Below are positions 7,982-16,517 of a stretch of DNA of 64,000 nt, in pieces. The stretch's first letter is position 1; the number at the start of each line of letters is the position of its first letter. Source of the DNA: Umezawaea tangerina (GTDB lineage Bacteria; Actinomycetota; Actinomycetes; Mycobacteriales; Pseudonocardiaceae). The notes beneath the pieces are model-generated. The model was not told the origin of the DNA. It was given only the letters and a program-made list of their open reading frames with translations, and did no database searches. Position numbers and translations under genes: made by a program. The DNA is taken from positions 62,001 through 126,000 of the forward strand of contig NZ_PVTF01000009.1 of assembly GCF_003002815.1 (NCBI RefSeq), read 5' to 3'.

Positions 7982-9256
7982 GTGAGCACCACGAGCGCCC
8001 GAGCCGCCGAGGCGGCGCTGCCGCGGGGGCTGCTGATCGCGCAGGCGTGGGCCGGGCTCGGCGAGGCGGTGGCGCCGCTGAGCAACGGGGCGGGCCGTCC
8101 GCTGGCGCGCACGGTGAAGCTGATCCTCGACCCGCTGGTGCTGCGCCCGGTGCTCAACCCGCGCTTCGCCGCCGGGGCGATCGGCTTCGAGCACGTCGAC
8201 GCGCTGCGCGACCGGATCACCGCGGCCGGACCGGTGCTGGCCGCGACCGCCGCGTGGTTCCTGGTCCTGAAGAAGGAACGGCGGCGGGCCGGGATCACCG
8301 AGGGCAACCCGCAGGACCTGTACTTCCAGCGCTGCTACGAGCTCGCGAGCGAACACGGCGGTCCCCGCGACGACCCGGCGGCCGCGCGGACGGCCGCCGC
8401 CGTGCTTGCCGAGGTGCATGGGCAGGATGGGCCGACCGTGGCGAGACTGCGCGACTTCGTGACCGACCCCGGCCACGTGGGCGAGCTGGTCCGGCTGCTG
8501 AACGCCGCGTGGGCGGGCACCACCGAGCCGGGGCCCGCGCCGGACGCCGTGCGGGCCGCGGAGTTCCTGGCGAGCTGCCCGGTTGCCCCGGACGAGGCGC
8601 TGTTCGACGCGCTGGTCGCGGACCTCGTGGGCAGCTGGGGGGCGGTCGAGCTGAACCGGCCCGGTGTGGCGCGAGCGCACGGGCTGACCGACCTCACCGT
8701 GCCCGAGCCGCCGGTGCTGGGGCGGACCGCGTCGAAGAACAGCCTGCCCAAGCCGTTCGACCGGTCGATCGTGGAACGGCTGTTCTCCGCGCTGACCTCG
8801 GCGTTCCACCGGGACGCGCTGGAGGACGTGCCGGAGCTGGTGCGGCTCGAGATCAGCCGGTCGGCCGGGGCGTGGCAGCTGGCCGACGAGGCGGGCCGGG
8901 TGGCGCTGGTGCTGGGCCGGGAGGCGGCCGCGGCGCTGGTCGGCGGGCCGGTCGGTCCGGCGGGCGGGGCGACCGCGAGGCTGCGGCTGCGGTGGGACCG
9001 CGAGGCGTACGTGCACCGCGCGCTGCGGATGCCCACCAGCGTGCCCGACGGCGTCCGCGCGGACGTGCACGGTGTGCGCGAGGCCTACCTGCGGCGGCTC
9101 TGGGTGCGGGTGCACGGCCGCGAGCTGCGGCACGACGCGGTCACCGCCGACGGGCTGTGGGACCTGCTCGACGGCGTGCTGCGGTCGGTGATCCTCGACC
9201 AGCGCGACCGGCTGCGGTCGGCGTTGGAACGGCAGTCGGCGGGAGACCCGTGGTGA
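7982..9256 (+). CDS. Unknown protein, first gene of the CHAT cluster
   Basis: A 424-residue, mostly alpha-helical-looking soluble protein with no recognised domain. The N-terminal 110 residues are hydrophobic-amphipathic (LPRGLLIAQAWAGLGEAV, then LDPLVLRPVLNPRF). A middle region contains FLASCPVAPDEALFDALVADL. A charged segment around 255-275 (ASKNSLPKPFDRSIVERLF) precedes a beta-containing C-terminal part rich in Arg. No signal peptide. Start GTG 7982 is chosen because the open frame upstream shows no coding character and a -10-like TAGGCT sits just before it. Its TGA overlaps the GTG of the next gene, and it is the promoter-proximal member of a five-gene overlapping set. Confidence 0.7.
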   Translation: MSTTSARAAEAALPRGLLIAQAWAGLGEAVAPLSNGAGRPLARTVKLILDPLVLRPVLNPRFAAGAIGFEHVDALRDRITAAGPVLAATAAWFLVLKKERRRAGITEGNPQDLYFQRCYELASEHGGPRDDPAAARTAAAVLAEVHGQDGPTVARLRDFVTDPGHVGELVRLLNAAWAGTTEPGPAPDAVRAAEFLASCPVAPDEALFDALVADLVGSWGAVELNRPGVARAHGLTDLTVPEPPVLGRTASKNSLPKPFDRSIVERLFSALTSAFHRDALEDVPELVRLEISRSAGAWQLADEAGRVALVLGREAAAALVGGPVGPAGGATARLRLRWDREAYVHRALRMPTSVPDGVRADVHGVREAYLRRLWVRVHGRELRHDAVTADGLWDLLDGVLRSVILDQRDRLRSALERQSAGDPW

Positions 9257-10260
9257 GGATCGGACGGGCGGACGACGGGATCGTCGTCGGCGAGTGGCCC
9301 GCGCACCCCGAGCGGACGGCGCTGCTGGAGGCCAGGGGCGCGCTGCTGGCGTGGGACGTGCCTGCCGACGACGTCGTGCCCAGCGCCCGGATCCACGACC
9401 CCGACCGCGCGGCGGAGTGGCTGTGGGAGGTCTACGGACCGGACGCGGCGGCCGCGGTGCTCGCGGGCGCCGACGAGGTGGACCCCGTCGAGGGCGACCG
9501 GCGGGTCCTCGACGCCGCACGGGTCGCGGCCCACCTGGCCTGGGCCGACGCCTGGTGGCCCGCGTCCGCGACCGCCGAGGTGCCCGCGCTCGACCCGGTG
9601 CTGCTCGCCGCCGAGCTGGCGGTCGCGGTCGGTGACGTCGAACACCTGCTGGACGACGAGGACGCGGTGGCACGGGCGCTCGCCGCGGTCGGCGCGCTGC
9701 CGTCCGACCCCGCGGCGGCCGTGCTGGCCGCCAGGCTGGCGGAGCTGGCCGAGGACCACGGCGTCGTGCCCGCGACGGCTCCCGCGCCGACCCGGTCGTC
9801 CTACGCCCTCGCGGCGGGCGGAGGGGATCGCGGCGACGGCGTGACCGTCCTCAGTGGAGCGTCCGCCGTGGACTGGGCGCTGGTGCCGCGGGGAGTCGTG
9901 GACGCGGCCGCCGATGCGGTGTGGACGCTTGTCCGCCGCCAGGGCTCGACCTTCCTGGAGGTCGAGGTCAGCCCCGGTCCACGGCCGGGCCCTCGGCTCG
10001 CGGCGCGCTTCGGCCGGGTGGACGTGCCGATCGACGGCACCGATGCGCTCGGCAGGCTCACCGGCCGGATCGCCGTCCCGCCCACCGTTCTCCTGCTGCC
10101 GCCCGCCGACCGCGTGCTCACGGTCTACGCGCCGGACTTCGCCGACCCCGACCAGGCCCTCGACCCCGACGGTCCACGGCGGCGGGCGGAGATCATCGCC
10201 TACGCCCGCTCCCGCCCCGGCTCGCCCGCCGCCACGTTGACCGAACGGCTGGCCCGGTGA
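9253..10260 (+). CDS. Unknown protein, second gene of the CHAT cluster
   Basis: A 335-residue protein of unknown family, rich in Asp, Ala and Val. The N-terminal part has a possible alpha/beta start (IVVGEWPAHPERTALLEARG). The middle is helical, with acidic EHLLDDEDAVARALAAVGAL. The C-terminal half (from about 200) alternates beta and helix and ends with VLLLPPADRVLTVYAPDF and a basic tail. No membrane segment or catalytic motif is recognised. GTG 9253 overlaps the preceding TGA (GTGA), with GGGAGA 8 nt upstream; GTG 9250 is an alternative. It ends in another GTGA overlap, so translation is likely coupled on both sides. Confidence 0.68.
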   Translation: MRIGRADDGIVVGEWPAHPERTALLEARGALLAWDVPADDVVPSARIHDPDRAAEWLWEVYGPDAAAAVLAGADEVDPVEGDRRVLDAARVAAHLAWADAWWPASATAEVPALDPVLLAAELAVAVGDVEHLLDDEDAVARALAAVGALPSDPAAAVLAARLAELAEDHGVVPATAPAPTRSSYALAAGGGDRGDGVTVLSGASAVDWALVPRGVVDAAADAVWTLVRRQGSTFLEVEVSPGPRPGPRLAARFGRVDVPIDGTDALGRLTGRIAVPPTVLLLPPADRVLTVYAPDFADPDQALDPDGPRRRAEIIAYARSRPGSPAATLTERLAR

Positions 10261-12017
10261 CCTGGAAGGAGCTCACCGACCAGGGCGTCCGGCGGGTCCA
10301 GGCCGACGACCACACCGGGGCGGCGGCCGCGTTCCGCGCGGCGCTCGACGCGGCCGCGACGCCGGACGAGCGCGCCGCGGCCCTGGTCAACCTCGCCGCG
10401 GTCACCCCGGACCAGTCGGCTGCTCTGCTCACCGAGGCGATCGGTCTGGCCGAGGACGACTCGGTGCGCGACGCGGCCCGGATGGCGCTGGGCCGGGGTG
10501 GGCTCGGGCCCCGGTGGCGGCACTGCGCGGACCTCAACGCCCAAGGCGCCGAACTGGCCGCCGCCGGCGCCCCGAGGGCCGTGCCGGTGTTCGAGGCCGC
10601 CTACCGGGAAACGTTGGCAGCGCAGGACGTCGAGGCCCTGGTGTGCCGGGCGGCCATCGCGGGCAACCTCGCCGGGGTCGTCGGCACGACCGAGGACGTG
10701 CTGCGCTGGAGCACCGAGGCCGTCGACGTCGCCCGGTCGGTGCTGGCCGCGGTCGGTGACGTCCACGGCACCGCGGACGTGCTGGTGAACGCCCTGGTCA
10801 CACGAGCACAGCACCTCCGGCACACGTCCCGGCTCACCGAGGCGCTGGCGGACCTGGACAACGCGCTCGACCTCGCCCCCGACGGCGTCGGGGCGCGCAG
10901 CGTGCGGGCGGGCGTGCTGGCCGCCGCGGGCCGGTTCGCCGACGCCGCGGCCGAGGCGGACCGCGCGCTGGACCTCGCCTACCGCACGGCGCCGCACCTG
11001 GCCGCGTCCGTGCACGCCACGCTGGCCGAGATCGCCGGGGCGACCGGCGACGCGTCGGGCAGCGCCGAGCAGTTCGGCCTGGTCCGCGACCTGGCCACGG
11101 CGACCGGCGACACCGCGAGCGAGGCCGCCGCCCTGCTCGGCCTGGCCCGGCTGGCCTACCTCGACTCCGACAACGAGCGGGCCGACGCCCTGTACGCCGA
11201 GGTCGAGGCCCGGCACGGGACGGACCGGCGGGTGCTCGCCGTGTGCCTGCACGGCCGGGCGGCCGTGCGGATCGGCCTGGGCGAGCCCGCGGAGGCGGTG
11301 CGGCTGCTCGACCGCGCGCGCGACCTGCGCGGCGACCAGGTGACGCCCGTCGAGCTGATCGCGATCCACCAGGTGCGCGGTGGCGCCCTGGAGGCCTTGG
11401 GCGACTTCGCCGCGGCGGACGAGGAGTACGGCGAGGCCATCGCGATCGGGGACCGGGCCGGGCTGTGGCACGTGGCGCTCGGCATCGCGTGGTGGCGGGC
11501 GGACGCGCTGGTGCGCTGGTCGTCCACTGTGGACGACCGGCGGGAGCTGTGCGCCCGCGCGCTGGACCTGGCACTGCCCGCCGCGCTCGCCGCCGAGGCC
11601 GTCCGGCAGCGCTTCGCGCACGGTCCGCTGCGGGAGCGCTGGGTCGCGCTCGCGGCGGCACCGGCGACCCGGTCGGCGTTCACGGCCGTGGCCGCGCTCG
11701 GCGACGTGGAGCTGGCCGCCGCGTACATCGACCACCTCGCCGCGACTGTCTCGTTGCGGGCCGAGGAAGCCCAACCCCTGGCCCGTGACGAGCTGCTGTT
11801 CCTGCCGACTCCCCCGAGCACCAGGGAGGAGCCGCACCTCCCCTACGCCGCGTCCGCGCTCGCCGGACCGGCCTCCGACACCGCGGCCGCGTTCGCGCTG
11901 CCGCCGCGGGTCCGCCTCGACCCGGCCGTTCCGTCCACGTTGGACCGGTGGATCGACGTCGCCGAACAGCGCTACGGGTTCCCGGTGCGCTCCGCGGAGG
12001 CGGTGGCGTCGTGGTAG
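10257..12017 (+). CDS. Tetratricopeptide-repeat protein of the CHAT cluster
   Basis: A 586-residue helical-repeat protein. Several TPR-like units are visible, for example around residues 5-35 (ELTDQGVRRVQADDHTGAAAAFRAAL in part), 180-215 (RLTEALADLDNALDLAPDG), 220-245 (AAAGRFADAAAEADRALDLA), 340-370 and 390-415 (ALEALGDFAAADEEYGEAI). TPR arrays mediate protein-protein contacts; next to a CHAT protease they commonly serve as sensor or substrate-docking parts, here on a separate chain. GTG 10257 overlaps the upstream TGA. The last 90 residues are Pro-rich and end in a conserved-looking LDRWIDVAEQRYGF motif. The partner and the signal are unknown. Confidence 0.75.
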   Translation: MTWKELTDQGVRRVQADDHTGAAAAFRAALDAAATPDERAAALVNLAAVTPDQSAALLTEAIGLAEDDSVRDAARMALGRGGLGPRWRHCADLNAQGAELAAAGAPRAVPVFEAAYRETLAAQDVEALVCRAAIAGNLAGVVGTTEDVLRWSTEAVDVARSVLAAVGDVHGTADVLVNALVTRAQHLRHTSRLTEALADLDNALDLAPDGVGARSVRAGVLAAAGRFADAAAEADRALDLAYRTAPHLAASVHATLAEIAGATGDASGSAEQFGLVRDLATATGDTASEAAALLGLARLAYLDSDNERADALYAEVEARHGTDRRVLAVCLHGRAAVRIGLGEPAEAVRLLDRARDLRGDQVTPVELIAIHQVRGGALEALGDFAAADEEYGEAIAIGDRAGLWHVALGIAWWRADALVRWSSTVDDRRELCARALDLALPAALAAEAVRQRFAHGPLRERWVALAAAPATRSAFTAVAALGDVELAAAYIDHLAATVSLRAEEAQPLARDELLFLPTPPSTREEPHLPYAASALAGPASDTAAAFALPPRVRLDPAVPSTLDRWIDVAEQRYGFPVRSAEAVASW

Positions 12018-13198
12018 CCGTGCAGCTGAGGTTCGTCGACGCGGGCGAGCTCTACGTGTCCTGGCGCTGGGAGCACGCCCTCGACCAGCCGCGCGTGCTG
12101 GTGCTGCCTCGCGCCCTCGTCCAGCAGACCCTCGACGACCTCGCGCGGGCCGTCCCCTCGCCGCTGCCGGGCGAGTCCGGCGACCAGGCGCTCGTCCGCG
12201 CGCTCACCCACGGGCCGTTGACCGACCGGGTCGAGGAGATCGCCCTGGCCGAGCGGCTCGCGCGCACCCTGCTCCCCCACCAGCTCGCGGGCGAGCTGAA
12301 CGCCGTGATCGGCCAGGGCGTGCGCCCGCACCTGCGCGTCCAGCCCTCGCCGTCGACCGCGCTCGTGCCCTGGGAGGCGCTGCGGATCGACGACGGCGAA
12401 CGCACCGTGCACGCCGCCGACGTGTCGGTCCTCCCGCCCGCGACCGTGCGCAACGCCCCCGAACGCCGGGTGTCGCCGTCGCGCGGCCCGGTCGTCGGCG
12501 TGCTCGACCCGCGCGTCCCCGGCTTCGCCGACGCGTCCGCCCTCGGCTCGGTGCTCGGCCCGATCCCGGACGGCTCGGACCTCGCCGCCCTCGCGAAGTC
12601 GCTGGGCGGCGCGCGCCGCGACGACGTGGACCGGGACGTCCTGGAGGCCGCGCTCGCCGACGCCTCGCGCTTCCTCTACGTCGGCCACGTCACGACCGGC
12701 GGCCACGGCCTGGACGCGCGGCTGCACCTGTCGTGCCGCGCGGACACCCAGGGCCGGGCCGCCGTGCTCGGGGCGCATCGGCCGCTCACCGCGGCGGACC
12801 TCGTGCTGGGCCACCGGCCGGGCGCGCCGAAGCCGTGGCGGATCCCCAACCGGGTGGCGCTGGTGGCGTGCGAGAGCGGTGGCGACGTGCGGTTCGCCGA
12901 ACCGACCGGCCTGGTCGCGGCGATGGTGCACGGCGGCGCCGAGTACGTGGCGTCGACCAGGTGGACCCTGCCGACCGACGCGGGTCTGGCCCACCTCGTC
13001 CCCGACTTCCCGCCCACCGCCGTGCTCGGCCCGGCCGTCGTCGCGGTGGACGCGGCCCAGTCGGCGGCGGACCCGGTGGCCGCGCTCGGGGCGTGGCAGC
13101 GGGAGCGGGCGGACCTGTGGGAGCGGGCCGGCGACCCGGCGCACTCCCCGGTCGTGTGGGCGGCGTTCACCACGGCGTGGGCACCCGGTCCCCGGTGA
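12011..13198 (+). CDS. CHAT domain protein (caspase-HetF-associated-with-TPR protease)
   Basis: A 395-residue predicted cysteine peptidase. CHAT hallmarks appear in order: the entry strand ALVPWEALRI (residues 117-126), the catalytic His in FLYVGHVTTGGHG (His226), and the catalytic Cys in RVALVACESGGD (Cys287). These are followed by GLVAAMVHGGAEYVASTRW (300-318), the usual post-Cys segment. Both dyad residues are present, so the enzyme is likely active. CHAT enzymes are clan CD proteases related to caspases and separases, and several are effectors in prokaryotic immunity. About 110 N-terminal residues show no separate domain. GTG 12011 overlaps the TPR gene by 7 nt (GTG 12020 is possible); the stop overlaps the kinase gene by 4 nt. 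Confidence 0.85.
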   Translation: MVAVQLRFVDAGELYVSWRWEHALDQPRVLVLPRALVQQTLDDLARAVPSPLPGESGDQALVRALTHGPLTDRVEEIALAERLARTLLPHQLAGELNAVIGQGVRPHLRVQPSPSTALVPWEALRIDDGERTVHAADVSVLPPATVRNAPERRVSPSRGPVVGVLDPRVPGFADASALGSVLGPIPDGSDLAALAKSLGGARRDDVDRDVLEAALADASRFLYVGHVTTGGHGLDARLHLSCRADTQGRAAVLGAHRPLTAADLVLGHRPGAPKPWRIPNRVALVACESGGDVRFAEPTGLVAAMVHGGAEYVASTRWTLPTDAGLAHLVPDFPPTAVLGPAVVAVDAAQSAADPVAALGAWQRERADLWERAGDPAHSPVVWAAFTTAWAPGPR

Positions 13199-14166
13199 AC
13201 GCCGACGCGGTGGCCGCCGCCTTCGCCCTCGGGACGCCGCTCGGCGATCCGCAACCGGTCGCAGGCGGCGGTTCGCACCTGGTGTGGCGGCTGACGACGA
13301 CCCGCGGCACGTGGGCGGTCAAGCGCCTCAACCGGTCGCGGGAGCCGTGGTGGATGCGCGACCACGTGGAGTCGGCGCACGTCCAGGAGGCGGCTTTCCG
13401 CGCGGGCGTGTCGATGCCGCGGCCGGTGCCCCCGCTGGATCCCGCCGCTCCGCTGCTGGCCGACCTCGTGGTCGACGGTGAGCCGGTCAGCTTCCTGGTG
13501 CACGAGTGGTGCCCCGGAACGCCGTGGGCGGGCGAGGACGTGCTCGACTGGCTCGGCGGGACGCTCGCGACCCTGCACGCGCTGCCCAGCGGACCGGAGT
13601 CCCCACGACCGCTGCGGTACCCGCTGGACCCGGTCTCGGAGTGGCGGGTGTGGCTCGACGAAGCGCCCGCGCCCACGTCGGCCGACTTCCTGGCCGCGGT
13701 CCGCGCGCACCTCCCCGACGTGGCGCGAGCGAAGGAGGTCGTCGACCGGACGCCCACGTCCGGGCTCACCCCGGTGTCGACGCACCGGGACGTGAAGCCG
13801 GACAACGTGCTGGTCGTGGCCGGACAGCCGGTACTGGTCGACTGGGACGGGGCGGGCGCGGACTTCGCCGAGTGGGAGGTGACGCGGACCGCGCTGGCGT
13901 TCGCGCCCGACCGGGACGGGTTCCGCCGGGTGCTGCGCGGCTACCACGCCGCGGGCGGGAGACCCGTCGAACCGGGTGAGACGGCGTTCGACGGACTCCT
14001 GCGCGGCCGACTGGCCTCCGCCGCGTGGCTGCTGTGGCGGGCGCTGGGCCACCGACCGGTGAGCGCTCCGGAACGGGAACGGGCGCACGTGCACGCGGTG
14101 GAACAGCTCCGCGACCTGCGGACATCGTTGGACCGGCTCGCCGACTGGTCCGACTGGCCGCGCTGA
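13195..14166 (+). CDS. APH-type phosphotransferase (aminoglycoside kinase-like fold)
   Basis: A 323-residue protein with the APH/choline-kinase fold. It shows a nucleotide-binding N-lobe with TWAVKRL (Lys43), the Brenner motif STHRDVKPDNVLV (His197, Asp199, Asn204), and the metal-binding DWDGAG (Asp216, Asp218). All catalytic residues are kept. Such enzymes phosphorylate aminoglycosides, other small molecules, lipids or proteins; the substrate is not readable here. GTG 13195 overlaps the CHAT stop (GTGA), making it the last gene of the five-gene unit. Whether it belongs functionally to the protease module or is a passenger is unknown. Confidence 0.8.
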   Translation: MNADAVAAAFALGTPLGDPQPVAGGGSHLVWRLTTTRGTWAVKRLNRSREPWWMRDHVESAHVQEAAFRAGVSMPRPVPPLDPAAPLLADLVVDGEPVSFLVHEWCPGTPWAGEDVLDWLGGTLATLHALPSGPESPRPLRYPLDPVSEWRVWLDEAPAPTSADFLAAVRAHLPDVARAKEVVDRTPTSGLTPVSTHRDVKPDNVLVVAGQPVLVDWDGAGADFAEWEVTRTALAFAPDRDGFRRVLRGYHAAGGRPVEPGETAFDGLLRGRLASAAWLLWRALGHRPVSAPERERAHVHAVEQLRDLRTSLDRLADWSDWPR

Positions 14167-14263
14167 CCGGCACCCGCCGCGCCCGATCTTGTCCCGTCGG
14201 CTGAGCGGATCACCCGGTGTCCGAACCCATCGCTGACGAGATATCCGCAGGTCAGCTCGTTTC

Positions 14264-14277
14264 TGGGAACGCTCCCA
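14264..14277. promoter_or_regulatory. CebR/CelR-type operator, distal copy
   Basis: TGGGAACGCTCCCA differs by one base from the known actinobacterial cellulose-utilisation operator TGGGAGCGCTCCCA bound by the LacI-family repressor CebR/CelR. It is 310 bp upstream of the cellulase start and 240 bp from the perfect copy, a spacing that would allow looping. Confidence 0.75.
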
Positions 14278-14500
14278 GGGAATTGGGTCGCACTCCAAGA
14301 TCACAACAAGGACCAACCGGACCAAAAGGCATTGCCCCCACTGGCCGCACCACCCTCCGATCGATGGTGCCCGAACAGTCTATTTGCCAGAAAATGCCGC
14401 CATATGCCGACGTTCCGACCGGATGACCATCCACTGTGGACTGCGGAGCGTGTCCGGAAAATGCGGTCTGTACACCGCGTAACACTGCCGTTACCCTCCT

Positions 14501-14520
14501 GTCTGGGAGCGCTCCCAGAC
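14501..14520. promoter_or_regulatory. CebR/CelR-type operator, perfect proximal copy
   Basis: The 14-bp box TGGGAGCGCTCCCA at 14504-14517 is extended by GTC/GAC to a perfect 20-bp palindrome. It lies 67 bp upstream of the GH6 cellulase start, over or just after the expected promoter. The box is established as the CebR/CelR target in Streptomyces and Thermobifida, where cellobiose relieves repression. Confidence 0.85.
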
Positions 14521-14586
14521 GCAGAACCGGATGGCCGCCCCAACGCATGAGATCCCTGACAAAGGCGTCGTGAGGAGATCGCAAAG

Positions 14587-16350
14587 ATGAGTTCCCCTTC
14601 AAGCGGGCACCCGAGCCCACCGCGCCGAGGTCCGCGCATCGCGGCCATAGGCGCGACCGTCGCGCTGTTCGTGACGATGATCGGCATCGCCACGAGCACG
14701 CAGGCGTCAGCCGCACCGGGCTGCAAGGTCGACTACTCCACGTCCAACTGGGGCGGCGGCGGGTTCACCGGATCGGTCAAGATCACCAACGTCGGCGACG
14801 CGGTGTCCGGGTGGACGCTGAAGTTCGCGTTCCCCGGCAGCCAGAAGGTCAGCCAGGGCTGGAACGCGACGTGGTCGCAGTCCGGCACCGCCGTGACCGC
14901 CGCGAGCATGTCCTACAACGGCAACATCGCCACCGGCGGCACGGTGGACATCGGGTTCAACGGCACGTACAGCGGCACCAACGCGGTGCCGACGTCGTTC
15001 TCGCTGAACAACGTCACGTGCACCGGCGCGCCGGGCACGACGACGACCACGACCACCACCACGACCACCACGCCGAACGACCCCGGCAACGGCAACGGCC
15101 GGGTGGACAACCCGTACGCGGGCGCCAAGGGGTACGTGAACCCGGACTGGTCGTCGAAGGCCGCGGCCGAGCCGGGCGGCTCCAAGGTGTCGAACGTGTC
15201 GACCGCCGTGTGGCTGGACCGCATCGCCGCGATCGAGGGCTCGTCGTCCTCCATGGGCCTGGTCGCGCACCTGGACGAGGCGGTGCGGCAGGCAGCGGGC
15301 CAGCCGCTGACGATCCAGCTGGTCATCTACAACCTGCCGGGTCGCGACTGCTCCGCGCTCGCGTCCAACGGTGAGCTCGGTCCGACGGAGATCGACAAGT
15401 ACAAATCCCAGTACATCGACCCGATCGCGGCGATCCTGGGCAGGTCCGCGTACTCGAAGCTGCGGATCGTGACGGTCGTGGAGATCGACTCGCTGCCGAA
15501 CCTGCTGACCAACGTCAGCCCGCGTCCGACCGCGGTCCCCGCCTGCGACGTCATGAAGGCCAACGGCAACTACGTGACCGGTGTCGGGTACGCCCTGGCG
15601 AAGCTCGGCGCCGTGCCGAACGTCTACAACTACCTGGACATCGGCCACCACGGCTGGCTCGGCTGGGACGACAACTTCGGCCCGTCGGCCGACCTGCTGT
15701 TCACCGCGGCCAACGCCTCCGGCAGCACCAAGGCCAACGTGCAGGGCTTCATCGCCAACACCGCGAACTACGGCGCCACCACCGAGCCGTACTTCAAGAT
15801 CGGCGACACCGTCGGCGGCCAGCCGATCCGCGAGAAGGCCAAGTGGATCGACTACAACAAGTACGTCGACGAGCTGACCTACGCCCAGGCGTTCCGCCAG
15901 CGCGCCATCCAGTCGGGCTTCGACTCGAACATCGGCATGCTGATCGACACCTCCCGCAACGGCTGGGGCGGCACCGCCCGTCCGACGGGCCCCGGCCCGA
16001 CGACGAGCGCTGACGCCTACGTCGACGGCGGTCGCATCGACCGGCGCATCCACCTCGGCAACTGGTGCAACCAGAAGGGCGCGGGCCTCGGCGCGCGACC
16101 GACGGCCGCTCCCGCGTCGGGTATCGACGCCTACGTGTGGGTGAAGCCGCCGGGTGAGTCCGACGGCGCGAGCAAGGAGATCCCGAACAACGAGGGCAAG
16201 GGCTTCGACCGGATGTGCGACCCGACGTACACCGGCAACGTCCGCAACGGCAACAGCATGTCCGGCGCGCTGCCGGACGCGCCCATCTCGGGCCAGTGGT
16301 TCTCCGCCCAGTTCCAGGAGCTCCTGAAGAACGCCTACCCGGCGCTCTAG
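14587..16350 (+). CDS. Secreted GH6 cellobiohydrolase/cellulase with N-terminal CBM2
   Basis: A 587-residue exported enzyme. It has a long signal peptide (residues 1-42, cleavage near QASA-APG), a CBM2-type cellulose-binding module (about 45-145, starting CKVDYSTSNWGGGGFTGSV), a Thr-rich linker (150-163), and a GH6 catalytic domain (170-587). The GH6 motifs are intact: LPGRDCSALASNGE with Asp254 (pKa-modulating Asp) and VVEIDSLPNLLTN with Asp301 (catalytic acid), then YLDIGHHGWLGWDDN and VDELTYAQAF. The length and inserted loops point to a processive 1,4-beta-cellobiosidase (Cel6B-like) rather than a short endoglucanase. AGGAG precedes ATG 14587. It is probably induced by cellobiose through the two CebR-type boxes. 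A strong terminator follows. Confidence 0.93.
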   Translation: MSSPSSGHPSPPRRGPRIAAIGATVALFVTMIGIATSTQASAAPGCKVDYSTSNWGGGGFTGSVKITNVGDAVSGWTLKFAFPGSQKVSQGWNATWSQSGTAVTAASMSYNGNIATGGTVDIGFNGTYSGTNAVPTSFSLNNVTCTGAPGTTTTTTTTTTTTPNDPGNGNGRVDNPYAGAKGYVNPDWSSKAAAEPGGSKVSNVSTAVWLDRIAAIEGSSSSMGLVAHLDEAVRQAAGQPLTIQLVIYNLPGRDCSALASNGELGPTEIDKYKSQYIDPIAAILGRSAYSKLRIVTVVEIDSLPNLLTNVSPRPTAVPACDVMKANGNYVTGVGYALAKLGAVPNVYNYLDIGHHGWLGWDDNFGPSADLLFTAANASGSTKANVQGFIANTANYGATTEPYFKIGDTVGGQPIREKAKWIDYNKYVDELTYAQAFRQRAIQSGFDSNIGMLIDTSRNGWGGTARPTGPGPTTSADAYVDGGRIDRRIHLGNWCNQKGAGLGARPTAAPASGIDAYVWVKPPGESDGASKEIPNNEGKGFDRMCDPTYTGNVRNGNSMSGALPDAPISGQWFSAQFQELLKNAYPAL

Positions 16351-16369
16351 AGCCCCTGATCACCACCCC

Positions 16370-16402
16370 GGATGCCGTCCCCGCCTCGCGGGGGCGGCAT
16401 CC
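16370..16402 (+). terminator. Rho-independent-type hairpin after the GH6 gene
   Basis: GGATGCCG and CGGCATCC frame an inner GC stem (CCCCGC/GCGGGG) with a CTC loop, beginning 20 nt after the cellulase stop. It has no long T tract, as is usual in actinomycetes. Confidence 0.75.
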
Positions 16403-16517
16403 GCCTTTCCCGGACGGGTGACGGCGGTCGCAGCGCGCCGCACTGCGAAACCGCGCCCGGCGATCAGGGTAGATTTCAGGTGCCCCCCTGACCGCGACAG
16501 ATCGGACGGACCACGCC

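Larger units (their letters stand above)
14167..14586. other. Cellulase 5-prime regulatory region
   Basis: A 420-bp region of lower GC than its surroundings, holding two CebR-type palindromes (listed separately) and an AT-richer stretch around 14360-14500. The palindrome TCCACTGTGGA sits at 14430-14440. No gene is supported; the overlapping open frames lack coding character. Confidence 0.5.

Noticed and set aside
15038-15078. ACC/ACG trinucleotide repeat
   Set aside because: It is the Thr-rich linker of the cellulase, ordinary coding low complexity, not a regulatory repeat or CRISPR.
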